Assembly (NCBI GenBank): GCA_009829735.1
Contig: CM020620.1
Location: 26,754,951 to 26,818,950, forward strand
Reading direction: 5' to 3'
Length of the DNA: 64,000 nucleotides
DNA from: Pyropia yezoensis
Taxonomy: Eukaryota > Rhodophyta > Bangiophyceae > Bangiales > Bangiaceae
This document shows positions 35,179-46,205 of this stretch, piece by piece; within the stretch, counting starts at the first letter, position 1; every line of letters starts with the position of its first letter. The notes beneath the pieces are model-generated. The model saw only the letters and a program-made list of their open reading frames with translations. It was not told where the DNA came from and ran no database searches. The translations under genes and the position numbers were made by a program.

Positions 35179-35727
35179 ACTACCACCACAAAGAAGACGG
35201 GAAAAAAGACGAACACCCGGCGTGCAGAGGCGCACCAGCCTCACCCCGCACAACCCCCCACGCTACCCACACTACCACCACAAAGAAGACGGGAAAAAAG
35301 ACGAACACCCGGCGTGCAGAGGCGCACCAGCCTCACCCCGCACAACCCCCCACGCTACCCACACTACCACCACAAAGAAGACGGGAAAAAAGACGAACAC
35401 CCGGCGTGCAGAGGCGCACCAGCCTCACCCCGCACAACCCCCCACGCTACCCACACTACCACCACAAAGAAGACGGGAAAAAAGACGAACACCCGGCGTG
35501 CAGAGGCGCACCAGCCTCACCCCGCACAACCCCCCACGCTACCCACACTACCACCACAAAGAAGACGGGAAAAAAGACGAACACCCGGCGTGCAGAGGCG
35601 CACCAGCCTCACCCCGCACAACCCCCCACGCTACCCACACTACCACCACAAAGAAGACGGGAAAAAAGACGAACACCCGGCGTGCAGAGGCGCACCAGCC
35701 TCACCCCGCACAACCCCCCACGCTACC
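35179..35727 (+). repeat. Six tandem copies of a 92-bp unit
   Basis: Copies start at 35179, 35271, 35363, 35455, 35547 and 35639 and appear identical over the unit, which begins ACTACCACCACAAAGAAGAC. The near-perfect identity implies recent expansion or active homogenisation. The period is not a multiple of three, so each frame meets all three phases in turn, yet all plus-strand frames are free of stops across the array. Confidence 0.97.
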
Positions 35728-36325
35728 CCCCACCACCCCGTCTCCCCTATCCCAGACGTCTCCATACTAGCTCATGCAGCTCCGTGAAGCGCTGGGTTTG
35801 GGCTTCGATGGAGCGGGGCGGGTGGGGGGAGGCGTGTCAGGGTGCTAAACGGAGACGGGACTGTGACCCGACACGTGCGTTTCGCACGACGACCCGAGCC
35901 CACCTGGACGACCGGCCGCACTGACTTGGGTGGCGGCGGTGGTGACCCAAAGCGCATGCACGCGACCACCCAGTCAAAAGTGACCCAAAGGCCATGCAGG
36001 CGAAGACCCGGCCGGTGGGCCGATCCCTACGATCGTTGGAAGCCTGCCAGTCGGTCAACAGCCGGAGTCCTCTGGCGGATCTGGAGCAGTCGTGACACAG
36101 AAGCATATTTATCACCGAAATTATACCCACGTACGGATTTCGCTCGGAAGAGACATGCGCTACAAGGGGCTCTGGGGGGGGGTGTAGGGAAAAGAGCAAG
36201 CACGCCATGCCGAGAGTGTGCGCGGGTGAAACAGGCAACTGGCAATGGAAATGAGGTCTCCTTCATGGGGGCATCACAGCCCTGTGCAGCACGCACCCAA
36301 ACAGAGGCGGGAAGGTAGCAGTCAC

Positions 36326-36387
36326 TGCAGTTACTAAAGCAGCTGATAAAAAAGGGAACAGCTGTTCCCTTCTGTTTAGTAACTGCA
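36326..36387. repeat. 62-bp hairpin with nested palindrome
   Basis: TGCAGTTACTAAA (36326-36338) is exactly complementary to TTTAGTAACTGCA (36375-36387), giving a 13-bp stem. Inside the loop, 36354-36369 is a perfect 16-bp palindrome, GGGAACAGCTGTTCCC. It could be a tiny MITE-like remnant, a cruciform or an RNA 3'-end structure. No flanking target-site duplication was established. Confidence 0.8.
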
Positions 36388-36890
36388 TGTAACCAAGCCC
36401 TTCCCCCTGTAGCCAGACCATAAAAATGTAGAGCCTGGGTGCGCATCATGCGTACAGTATGATGCCGTAAAAAAAAACAGTCAGTGATGTTGGTCGCCAA
36501 ACCGGTGGTGTCAAGGTGTCTGTAGGCGCTCATAAGGGGACCTTGGAGGGGGTTCTCCGAAAGTGGCAACACACCGTGGCACGTCCAACCCACCGTGGGT
36601 GCTGGCAACCAACACAGGACGCCAAGACAGGGCGTACAAACCGTTTCGACATCTTAACGTGGCGCGGCTTCCCCCCCGCAACCCCTCCCACCCTACACCC
36701 CCTACTCGCAGAAGACGTAAAAGCCCTGTAGCCTCCAGTCCCGTACCCAGTCGACAACAGACGCACCCGTCAACCAACCCGTCAACCACACGCACTGAGT
36801 CGCTCCCCCGACCACCCACTTCCCCTACTACAACACCTGGCCCCTTCCCCCCCCCCCCCCCCCCCGCCGACGCACATTTGTCGTCACATC

Positions 36891-37603
36891 ATGAGCTGGG
36901 CACCCCTTGAAGACCGCACCGCATACACCCGCATTCCTGACACACTCACCACCGCACTTGTCGCTATTCCTGGTATGGCGGCAGCTGCTCCCCAGCCACT
37001 TGACCTGGCCGCGCGGTGTGTCGATCAGTGGCCCCCCGCCGCCGCCACCGTCCTCGGTTCGGGTGTTGATCACCGGGCACTCGCCGCCGTTGACGCCGCG
37101 TGCAGCGGTACGTACGTGCAGCGCTCCTCCATCCCAGGGGCCGGGCGCGGCGTGTTCGCCCACGCGCCTTCGCCACCGGGGAGTGTGTTCTACCCTTTTT
37201 CGGCCAGATTTTGTACCACGACCTCGACGACGACGCCTACCGCGGGGGTGGTCTGTACGGAGACGGCCTCCTACCCGCGGCACTGTGTACGACCGTCGAG
37301 TATTGGGGGAGGCGGTCTCTACAGGTACGGATTGGCCCTGAGTTTTGGGAGGAGACGCCCGACGCGCCCACCCCGTCCGACCCTATCGTGTCCGTCGTAC
37401 CCCCCCCGTTTTGTGCGGCGGGCTGGGCAAACGCCCCCCCGTCTGGCCACCCACACAATGCCGAGTTTGTCCAGCGCGCGGACCCCGTCATCTCCCATCA
37501 ACAGCTCTGCCAGTCAGACAAGCTCCGCGTCAGGGTGACTCGACCGATCAAGGAGGGTGAGGAGTTTTTTGTCTGTTACGGGGAGGCGTATGACCACTAT
37601 TGA
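36891..37603 (+). pseudogene. SET-domain protein gene with a 1-nt frameshift
   Basis: Encodes a small SET-domain protein, a probable lysine methyltransferase relative. The ATG-initiated first frame reads through AACSGTYVQRSSIPGAGRGV, the classic start of a SET domain. It then shifts at about 37167, after which the -1 frame continues FATGECVLPFFGQILYHDL. That frame carries a PHNAEFVQ element in the position of the family's cofactor-binding Asn-His motif and ends KEGEEFFVCYGEAYDHY. The expected NHS is not clearly present, so catalytic activity is doubtful even apart from the shift. One missing nucleotide between 37164 and 37169 explains everything; no GT-AG intron fits. It could be a real lesion, a sequencing indel or, less likely, programmed shifting. 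A 15-bp duplication straddles the stop codon. Confidence 0.65.
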
Positions 37604-38066
37604 GGGTGGGACTATTGAGGGTGGGGCATCGCGGGAAGGTGAAGAGGGGGGAGGGCGGAAAGGAGGGGGGCGGGACCGGGACGGAAGGGGTAGTCTGGCC
37701 TCCCCGATGTTTCATACAATCCACCCTCATTTACATGGTGCCCGGCCGTTCTCGGTCTACCACACGTGTAGAGCTACGCATCGTGACGTCCTCGCGCCCC
37801 GCGTGATCGGCGCTCACTGTCAACGTCGCGGCCGGCCAATGACCCCACCGACGACACCCGTTATCACAAATGACGGTGCTGGTGCGGTTCCCGTGGGTAC
37901 CGCCCACCAACCACAGGCCACGTACAGATCATGACGTGTCCTCGCAAACCGGTAGACACAATTCCAGTCAGCCGAACCATTTTTCGTTTTCGGTGGCGAC
38001 GCGGACGGCACCGGCGGCGCGCCTTGCATACATCTCCCCACTGGGCTGTGTTATGCATCGTCACCG

Positions 38067-38097
38067 CCCAATGGCCTTGCGGTCCCTCGTATATAAT
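38067..38097 (+). promoter_or_regulatory. CCAAT plus TATA promoter-like pair
   Basis: A CCAAT motif at about 38068 lies about 20 bp before TATATAAT (38090-38097). The HSP70-like start codon is 360 bp further on, with a C-rich pyrimidine stretch between. No heat-shock element was recognised. The 37604-38455 gap holds no other supported feature. Confidence 0.35.
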
Positions 38098-38455
38098 CGC
38101 GGATATCACGGATGTGCTCTGCATCTGCGACGATTTCGCGTCAGCGGTATGCTGACGACTTTTTTCCTCTCGTATGCGCCCCGGCACGCCGCAAGGCCCG
38201 TGCTTGGCCGCTCGACCAGCGGCCTGCCTTTCTCAAACCGCGTTCTCCACCCCCCTCCGCCCTTCCCCCCCCGCCCCCCCCCCCCCCCCGCCGCCCCGTG
38301 CCTTCCTGTGCCCCACCGCCCGTCCGCCCCACTGCCCACCGCGCCCTCCTGCCCGCCCCCCCCCCCCTCCCCCCCCCCCCTCCGCTCTTCCCGTCCTGCA
38401 ACTCCCAACCGGACGCGCGTACCTCCCTCGCACGTAACTCCCTCGTATACCATCG

Positions 38456-40742
38456 ATGGCGGGGCTCACTGGCCCTGTCCTTGGGATCGACCTGGGGACG
38501 ACCTTCTCCGTCGCGGCGACATGGGACTCAATCGCCAGCCGGGCAGTCGTCATCAAGGATGGCCTCGGTCGGGCACTTGTACCCTCGGTGGTGTCGTTTA
38601 CGGAGCATGAAATGCTAGTTGGCGCCGCGGCTGTGGCCGGGATGTCGTCCAAGGCAGTGGACACGGTGTCGTGTGTCAAGCGCCTGATGGGGCTACCATG
38701 GGACCATACGCATGTGCAGTGGGAGGTCAAGAACAGCTCGTGCAAGATTGTCGCCGAAGTGGGCAGCGACGGAGGCATGGTCCCGGCCGTGGAAGTGACC
38801 TACAAGAAGGAGGTGCGTCGCTTCCGCCCGGAACAGATTAGCGGCTTCATTCTTTCACACATCCTCACGCTGGCACAGACCCAGCTCGGCAAGGCAGTCG
38901 AGGCCGTGGCGGTGACCGTTCCCGCACACTTCTCCGTGCAGCAGCGTGACGCGAAACGGGTGGCGGTGTCCCTGGCGGTCCCCTCCACCGTGTTTATTTG
39001 TTTCCTGAACGAGCCGACGGTGGCCAGCCGTCGCCCACGGGTACATGGAATGGGCCAACCTCAGCCGGGGCACCCTTATGCCTGCCAAGGTGGCGGGTGT
39101 CGTGGACTTTGGAGGTGGCACATTTGACGTGACGATCCTCAAGGTGGGCTTCACCCTAAACGACGACGGTAATCGTGACGCGTATGTGGCCGCCATCGTG
39201 TCCGAGGGCGACCCATACCTCGGAGGTGAGGACGTCGACCGCATCCTCTCGGGTAAGGTCAAGGACCGGATCAAGCGGGAAATGAAGGACTTCCGTATGA
39301 CTGCGCGCGATGAAGCTCGTGTGCAGGCGGCCTGTACGTTGGCCAAGAAGAAGTTGTCAATGTCTATCGAAGCGGAAGTGTCGGTGCCAACGATCAGAAA
39401 CGAGCATGGCGACGAGTTCTCCATGACCATCGTACGCAACGACATGGACGCGTGGTGTAAGGCGGATGTATACGACCGGGTGGTAGCTGTAGTCAACAAC
39501 GCGGTGGGGGCAGCTCGGAGCAAGTACCGTGGCAAGAGCGGCGACGGGCTCGAACGGGGTAGCAACGGCGACCTTGTCATCCACGAGCTCATCCTCGTCG
39601 GCGGCTCTTCCCGTATCCCCGGTTTCCAGGACGCACTGAGGCACGCTTTCCCCGGTATCATGCTGAGCGCACGACTTGACGCCGACGAGGCGGTCACCTC
39701 CGGGGCGGCGGCTCATGCGTGCGAACTGTCGCAAGGGAAAGACGCTGGCCCTGCGAGCAGGCTGATGCTGATGGACGTGACGTCTGCGCGTCTGGGCGTT
39801 GAAGTGCAGGGCGGAGGGTTCCAGATGGTCATCGACAAGAACGAGGACCTTCCTGTACATGCGACGCACACCTTCTTCGGCGCCTCCCCTGCTGTCGAGC
39901 GCATTCGGTTCAGCGTGTATGAGGGGGACGCGATTTGGGTCAAGGATGCACGGCTTCTGGGCGAGTTTGTACTGCCCAACGTTCCCAAGGAACCCGGCGC
40001 CGTCGCAGCTGTGCGCGTCACGTTTGACATGGACGTCAATGGCGAGTTGAACGTATTCGCTCAGAACGCTCACGAGAGCGGCCCTGCCCAACAGCACCTG
40101 ACGATCAGGGACATGTTGCGTAAGGTGGATGGGCGCAAGATGCTGGAGATGGCGGCAAGCAGTATGGACATGGCCGCAGACGTCCGGGACCGCGCCGCGT
40201 CGCTGGCAGCGAAGGAACAACTGCTGCGCAGCGTGGACCATATCCGGCGGGACTCGGTACAGAGCGTCTCTGTCTCCGCCCGTATGCGCGCAGACACCCG
40301 AGATCGCATCCTCAAGATGTTGGGCGACGCTCAGTCGTACGCGTCTGAAGCTCGAATGGACAAGGTGAGTACCACCAACCTGCAACGCCGTATGGCCGCT
40401 CTCGTCATCTCCTTTGAAGCCGCCATATCGGAGGTCCTCACCGCGCCCGGACGGGGGACCACCGGCGGTGGACGTGTCAAACAAACCGCCCTCCGTTCAC
40501 CGCAGGCGAGCCCCCGCGCGGCGACGGGGACACCCGACACGGGCCGCGACGACTCGGATGTTGCCATTGTCGATGCGGTGGTGACAGGGACGACCCGGAC
40601 AGCGGATGGAGATCACGACAGGCCTTCCAAGCGGGTGCGGACGTCGGCGGACAAGGAGTTTGCAGACGCTGCCGCCCGCTCCGGTAGTGCTCGTTACAAG
40701 TCGGATGAGGAAGAGGAGGAGGAGGAGGGGGACATGGACTGA
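38456..40742 (+). pseudogene. Divergent HSP70-family gene with a 1-nt frameshift
   Basis: An ATP-dependent chaperone relative. The first frame has the phosphate-1 motif GIDLGTTFSVA, and the nucleotide-binding domain continues to FLNEPTVA. An extra A at 39026 breaks the frame. The next frame resumes AVAHGYMEWANL, followed by VVDFGGGTFDVTIL and the adenosine motif ILVGGSSRIPGFQDALRHAF. A substrate-binding domain and helical lid follow. With the shift ignored, the product is about 760 residues, longer than ordinary HSP70 (about 640), with a Lys/Arg stretch and a poly-Glu tail ending GDMD in place of the cytosolic EEVD. Divergence plus the missing EEVD suggests a specialised or decaying paralogue. 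No intron fits the shift. Sequencing error is the main alternative, since all the rest of the frame is intact. Confidence 0.75.
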
Positions 40743-41068
40743 AGGGGCTGTGACAGTAGGGACTTTTCAAACTGGGCGTGCCGTCTTATGGCCTACGAGA
40801 CATGTGATGTATGTGTTGGGTGTGAGTGTGTCTCTTGCTTTTATGCTTGCGTTGTGAAAGTGCGTGCCTCTACGTCTGCATTGTGCTGTAGCGCCTGCGT
40901 CGTATGCGGACGACATGACCACCTGTCCTCTAAACAGGAACCAATGGCCACCCGGCATACCCTGCTCCCCGCGTCCATTGGTGGGCCATTGTGTCAGAAT
41001 ACTCGTACACTAATCTTATACATGTACGGGTGCCACAGCGTGGGTACGCCGTTCGCCGTTCATATTAT

Positions 41069-42187
41069 CTAGGCGCCTGTACCCGCATGGACGTCCTTCC
41101 AATAGCGGGTCCAAGCACTGCACCAAAGCACATCACAGCTGACCGCAACCGCGAGAGCCACGCGCGTAGGCCAGATGCCCCCACCGCGCTGAGTGGGGGA
41201 AAGGTCGGCCCCGCTTGCACGGACGGGGCCGACCGATTCACCTGGCAGTGCCCGACGCCACTCCCAAAACACACCGTCAAGGTCGGCGGGGGTGAGCCTC
41301 CGCATCGCCTTCTCCCGTTGCCGGAGTCCGAGCTGCTCCCGCAGCCATGCAACGAAGTGGCGAACCGCCTGCTGGGAGACCTCGCTCATCGCCTGGGCCC
41401 TAACGGGCAGAAGAAAGTTGGTCACCATTTCGGGCGGCAGTCGTCGAACGGCGCGCGGCTGGGAGGGTTGTGGTACCGCAGCACCTGCCCGTTCCCCGGC
41501 CGGAGGGGACAAGCGGTCCTTCGCCAACCGGGCAAGATGAACTGACGGGTCCCCTGCGAGGACATGCGCATCTGGGGAGACAATCGCAGAAGCGGGTGAT
41601 TCCACTGGTTGAGGCTCGCGAGGGGTTCCATGTGGCTGCACCGGCACATCTGGTTCCATCACATCTACAACAGGCGCCGCTTCTGTCGCTCCACCAGGAG
41701 GGACAGGCGGCTCCTGTGGCTCCTCCGCGTAAACAACAGCCCCCACGCCGGTTTCCCCGTCGTCGTATCCACCAACGCCACCACCCTTGTGCGGATGCAG
41801 ACCGGATACACGAGCAGCTGTGGCGTGAAATGGGTCCGGCGTCGGTTGGGATGTATGTTGGGTAACACAGGAGCCCGTGACCGGCACGCCACGTGCGCGT
41901 AGACGCGGCACAGGCGCGGGACCAGTATACGTCATGTCCAGGCCATTGGTAGGCACGCTGCCCTCTTTGGGAGGAGGAAAGACACACAGGAACACGTAGG
42001 TACTCGCCAGACTCGCCTGTAGGGGCTGCACCACGAACCGAACGTCTCGGATGACGCGCTTCACCTCCACATCAACGGGCGCCGATTCCAGGTCCTGCAC
42101 CGTTCTGGCACCAGGAGCACCACATGACAACGCCCAGACACCCCTGGTTGAGTCTTCTCCATGAGGGCGGGCGAGAGTGTGTGGGCT
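41069..42187 (-). CDS. Hypothetical protein, no clear start codon
   Basis: An open frame of up to 372 codons bounded upstream by a TAG at 42188-42190. The first ATG is at 41935, but protein-like sequence (VEVKRVIRDVRFVVQPLQAS, then ASTYVFLCVFPPPKEG) precedes it. Either an upstream exon joins, for example after the AG near 42100, or the 5' end is lost. The centre is Pro/Glu-rich. The C-terminal third has a helical segment with QQAVRHFVAWLREQL and LTPADLDGVFWEWRRAL. I do not recognise a family. The ATG at 42701 of another minus-strand frame could mark a first exon. Satellite array A lies directly upstream. Confidence 0.4.
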   Translation of the reverse strand, partial: SPHTLARPHGEDSTRGVWALSCGAPGARTVQDLESAPVDVEVKRVIRDVRFVVQPLQASLASTYVFLCVFPPPKEGSVPTNGLDMTYTGPAPVPRLRARGVPVTGSCVTQHTSQPTPDPFHATAARVSGLHPHKGGGVGGYDDGETGVGAVVYAEEPQEPPVPPGGATEAAPVVDVMEPDVPVQPHGTPREPQPVESPASAIVSPDAHVLAGDPSVHLARLAKDRLSPPAGERAGAAVPQPSQPRAVRRLPPEMVTNFLLPVRAQAMSEVSQQAVRHFVAWLREQLGLRQREKAMRRLTPADLDGVFWEWRRALPGESVGPVRASGADLSPTQRGGGIWPTRVALAVAVSCDVLWCSAWTRYWKDVHAGTGA

Positions 42188-42726
42188 CTACGGCCCCCCT
42201 TGTAAGGGGAAGCAGTACGACACACTCGCGCTGGAAAGGCAAAGAGAATTCAAGAGCTCTTGTGCCGGCGTGTGGGGACGGGAGGTGGTGGGAGGGGAGG
42301 GGGAACAGGGAAGGCAGTGGCAGGGGATGATGGGAGCTGCCCCACACAACGATTGTCCAGGCAGGTAAAACAGTAGGCGCGACGGGGGGTAAAAGCAGTC
42401 GGCGCGACTGCGGATGGCAGCGCCTTTGACAGAGCCCCTGCCGGTCCGCGTGCAATGCAAATTTGTCTTGGCCGGGGGGGACCCCTATATATTCATATCC
42501 AATGTCCGCGACCTGCCGACGAGCCCGCTCCACTGTATTTAGGTGGCATGTGAGCGGGGTTACGGTTCGAATTGTGTGTAGTGCACGTGGCCAGTCGGTG
42601 AGCCTGGGCGTCGCCGGCGGTCGAGGAGCCCAAGCACGTTTCGATGGGCCGCCGTCAATAAGAATCTTGTGTGATTCTTTGCATAGCTGGCTTACCCGCA
42701 TGTTTATCTACATGCCGACAACCCGT

Positions 42727-43550
42727 GTTGGTGGCCTGTCTGGCCACCCCACATGCCATGCAGGTGGCCTGCGGGCCGCCGGGCGGCCACCCGACCACAG
42801 CCGCCCCGTACCGCGAAAATATTTGGTATTCGGGAGGGGCCTACAGGTCACACACATGGGAATCGTAGGGGGGGGGGGGGGGGGGGGGGCTGACAGGCCA
42901 CCTGCACGGGGTTTGGATTGAGGGTGGCCGACAGGCCACATACACGGAATTCGGGGGGGGGGGGGGGGAGGGGGGCGACAGGCCACCTTCACGGGATTCG
43001 GGGGAGGGGGGGAAGGGGGGCGACAGGCCACTTACAGGGGATTCGGGGGGGGGGGACAGGCCACCTGCACGGGGTTGGGATTGAGGGGGGCCGACAGGCC
43101 ACCTTCACGGGATTCGGGGGGGGGGGGGGAGGGGGGCGACGGGCCACTTACACGGGATTCCGGGGGGGGGTGACAGGCCACCTGCACGGGGTTGGGATTG
43201 AGGGGGGGCGACAGGGCACCTTCACGGGAATGGGGGGTTGGGTCTGAGGGGGGGCGACCGGCCACCTTCACGGGATTCCGGGGGGGGGGGAGGGGGGCGA
43301 CGGGCCACTTGCACGGGATTCCGGGGGGGGGTGACAGGCCATTTGCACGGGGTTTGGATTGAGGGGGGCCGACAGGCCACATACACGGGATTCGCGGGTG
43401 GGGGGGGGGGCGGCAGGCCACTCGCACGGGATTCGGGGGTGGGGGGGGGGGCGACAGGCCACTCGCGCGGAGTTGGGATTCAGGGGGGCGGACAGACCAC
43501 CTGCATGGGATTCGGGGGGGGGTTGCGACAGGCCACCTTGACGGAACCCC
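42727..43550 (+). repeat. Satellite array A (GACAGGCCAC family)
   Basis: Diverged tandem copies of two alternating monomers. One is about 38 bp, roughly GACAGGCCACCTGCACGGGG followed by TTGGGATTGAGGGGGGC. The other is about 33 bp, with ACATACACGGGATTCGGG plus a G run. G-run length varies from unit to unit. The first about 110 bp (42727-42840) carries copies in the opposite orientation, so an inversion joint lies within the array. Its reverse complement makes up array B at 55.1-56.3 kb. Confidence 0.92.
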
Positions 43551-43555
43551 GCGAC

Positions 43556-43700
43556 AAGAGCAGGAAAGGGGAGTGGGACGAGAGGAGCGGGGGGGGGGAG
43601 GGTGGGAAAGCAAAGTGGCGGCGGCGGGGGGCGGGGGGGGGGGGGGGGGGGGGGAGCACGCGGGGGCACCAGGTGTCGCAACGGCCCCCGCCTTCGCAGC
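43556..43700 (-). repeat. Inverted partial copy of the upstream unit (U4)
   Basis: The reverse complement contains the GGGGCCGTTGCGACACCTGG core followed by a pyrimidine-rich block, as in the direct copies near 44.3, 56.6 and 56.95 kb. It is immediately adjacent to array A. Confidence 0.7.
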
Positions 43701-44063
43701 TGCGTGAAACGTAGGAACCCGGCGGCCGAGACGCTTCCGTTTCAGAGAGGCCCTGGGGCGCTGCAGCGGCTCGTCAACATCCATTTTTTACAGGAAGCAC
43801 TTTAACTGGGTGTGCTGTGGGGGGGGGGGGGGGGGGGGTGCGTTGGGGGGGCACAGGGGCTACTAATCACGCTCAAATCAAGCCCCGCGCACTGGAAATG
43901 GCCTGGCTGCGGATCCCGGGATATTAAATGAGCACTGCGCTGGTGCCCCCCGTAGACGTCATCCCCCCTTCCCCACCCCCCACCCGGGCCCCTTGCTGTC
44001 GTCCGTCGTTTTCCCCACCCTCCCACCCCTTCTCTCCGCCCCCCTCCTCGACCCCCGTCTTTA

Positions 44064-44395
44064 GCCTGCTTTCATCTGGCGGTGGATCGACCGTGTCTGG
44101 GCGACGGTATCGGATCAGATCGCGCAAGAAGGCGTGCGGGAGGGAGTTGGCGGGCGGGTGCGGGTGCGGGGGGGTACGGGGGGGAGGGAGTGGTCCGAAG
44201 CGCGTGGGGTGGGGGAGGAGTCGACGGGATTTGGCTGTCAACCGGTGCACGTCTTCCCCGCAGGGGGGGGGCCGTTGCGACACATGGTGCCCTCCGTGTG
44301 CTTCCCCCCCCCCCCCCACGCGCTGCTGCCCACTTCTTTCCTTCCCGCCTTCCCTCTGCGGTCCGCCTCTTTTCCATCCCGCCTCCCCGCCCTTT

Positions 44396-44423
<28 letters not shown>
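44064..44423 (+). repeat. Upstream unit copy U1
   Basis: Shares with the copies at 56.4-57.07 kb an ordered set of blocks: TTTAGCC-GCTTTC, GGTGGATCGACCGTGTCTG (44081), a GGGCGGGTGCGGGTGCGGGG block, GGCTGTCAACCGGTGCACGT, then GGCCGTTGCGACAC and a pyrimidine tract. It ends in a 28-bp C run (44396-44423). It sits just upstream of the ORF beginning at 44550, so it may act as promoter or 5' UTR. Confidence 0.85.
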
Positions 44424-44426
<3 letters not shown>

Positions 44427-44549
44427 CCCCCGTTCCTCTTTGGACGTTGTCCCCCGTGAACCCTACCTCCCTCAACCGTACGCGCGCCGGCTACAGACCA
44501 CCCTTCACGGGTCGTGCCCCCGCCCCACCTCTACCACCGGCGTATCGCC

Positions 44550-45812
44550 ATGGCTGCCGGCGAATGTGATGGGCGAAGCGGTGATGATGGCGGTGACGGG
44601 GGGGATGCACTTGCTCGCCGGTCTCTGGCGACACTCCAACGACATGCTCGTCGGGGCGCCCTCATGAACGCCTTCGCCGCCGGAACCATTGCCGTCGGGA
44701 CCTCTGTCGGAGCTAGTGAGGCACCATCCCATTCTCCGACTGGGGACAATACCGATTGCGGCCCTGTCGACGGTGCCGGCGGGGGCGCTCTCGACCCTGC
44801 AGGCAGTGGTGGAAGTGTGCATGGTGATGACGGTGGAGCTGGTGCGCCTGCGGTGCCTTTGTCCCCCGATGCTCGGGTGTATACTGTTGGTGTGGGAGCT
44901 GCCGTTGAGCAGGCTGACCAGCCTTCCTCGAGTTCTGGCGGCGGTAGAGCCGCTGTTTTGAAGTGCGAGGATAGGCTGGAGAGCGGATATGGGATGGCCT
45001 CGGGCATCAGTGCCAGCTGTCGGCCGACCGAGCACGACCAAGTGGATATCGGGGGGCGTCCACCGCTACCTCCCCCGCAACCGACTCATGCGGACTTGGT
45101 GGCTTCCGCGATGAGGGCCCTGGCGTCGGCGCCCCATCACCGCGAGCATGGTGGCCAAGGATCACCGTCACCCCCCCCGCGTGCACCGTCCGCGGGACGA
45201 CTTCCCCCGCTGGCGTCGTTTGGTCGGTCGCACGGCGATCGGGCACCGTTGTGTAATGGGCGAGCAGAGAGACGCCCCCGAGCGTGTGGAGGTGTAGACG
45301 AGCACGTGCCCCGTGCACCTACACCCCGCCCGGCCGACGAAGCCGGTGTGCGTGCATCTACCCCCCTCTCGGTCCACGAGGCCGGTGTGCGTGATCGCCG
45401 TGGTACACCACACACCGCATGCGACACGTGCCGCAACTCCCCCGTGTGGACGGGACCTGCCCCGGAATTGGCTCTCCCCGCCGGAGAGTCGCGGAGAAGC
45501 ATGAGCAAGAGATCGCAAAAAGGGTCTCAATCGTGGTCGAGTGGAATCCCCCCCGTTAAGAGTGCGTGCCGCTGCTGTGCGATGCGGTTCTGGTCGCGCC
45601 GGGGACTTGCGCTTCACGACGCGGCGTGCAGGGCGGCACGGGAGGCGGCTCGGGTGAATGAGCGGGGCAGAGCGCCGAATGGGGGGTCAGCCGTGGGCCC
45701 GACGCATGGACGCGTCGTTCGGTCGGCTCACCGTCGTCTGAGCACTATGCGCGACGACTCACACCAATACGGTGGTACGCGTGGTGGCTCACCTTGTGGT
45801 CCGGCGATGTAG
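44550..45812 (+). CDS. Unknown protein with a C2HC finger
   Basis: A 420-residue ATG-initiated protein with no recognised family. The N-terminal 300 residues are Gly/Ala/Pro/Arg-rich and probably disordered. Near residues 264-290 a short motif, DEAGVRASTPLSVHEAGVR, shows an internal duplication. Residues 340-360, CRCCAMRFWSRRGLALHDAAC, fit a zinc-finger spacing C-x2-C-x3-F-x8-H-x3-C, followed by an Arg/Ala helix. Single fingers of this type occur in retroelement ORF1 or R2-like N-termini and in DNA-binding proteins, so a mobile-element origin is possible but unproven. Upstream unit U1 lies immediately 5'. A GTG lies in frame upstream, but the ATG in GCCATGG context is preferred. Confidence 0.5.
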   Translation: MAAGECDGRSGDDGGDGGDALARRSLATLQRHARRGALMNAFAAGTIAVGTSVGASEAPSHSPTGDNTDCGPVDGAGGGALDPAGSGGSVHGDDGGAGAPAVPLSPDARVYTVGVGAAVEQADQPSSSSGGGRAAVLKCEDRLESGYGMASGISASCRPTEHDQVDIGGRPPLPPPQPTHADLVASAMRALASAPHHREHGGQGSPSPPPRAPSAGRLPPLASFGRSHGDRAPLCNGRAERRPRACGGVDEHVPRAPTPRPADEAGVRASTPLSVHEAGVRDRRGTPHTACDTCRNSPVWTGPAPELALPAGESRRSMSKRSQKGSQSWSSGIPPVKSACRCCAMRFWSRRGLALHDAACRAAREAARVNERGRAPNGGSAVGPTHGRVVRSAHRRLSTMRDDSHQYGGTRGGSPCGPAM

Positions 45813-46205
45813 GCGGCGCTGGGGTGCATCGCTTCAGCCCATGGAGTTGTTGACACTCGCCGGTACGGCCTACACCCGCGGTGGTTACGTTCTCCCGCCG
45901 ACCCGGCATGCCCGTGATGTGCGCGCCCTCCGCTGACCTCCCCGTGCGGTTACGAATTGTACATCTCTCCTCATTGCGTGGGCCTGTTCGGGCGTCCGTC
46001 TTGTACAACGGATACGCGATTGCACACATGTACAGTTCTTTTTGTTCCAATACATCACTACTGAAGGAATAAAAACACTGCCATTGACGATACATGCGGC
46101 TCCACCGCCACTCTACCTCTGTTATGTCAATAACATAGACCGATGCGGGCCGTCACGTGAGGACATGGGCGGCGGAAGAGGGGCGGGAGGGCTGCCGTGC
46201 GTTAA

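Noticed and set aside
35179..35727. Possible CRISPR-like array
   Set aside because: Units are contiguous with no unique spacers and the context is eukaryotic. It is a plain tandem repeat.
42555..42580. GGTTCGAAT resembling a tRNA T-arm box
   Set aside because: The flanking bases do not form a T stem and no acceptor or anticodon arm could be drawn.
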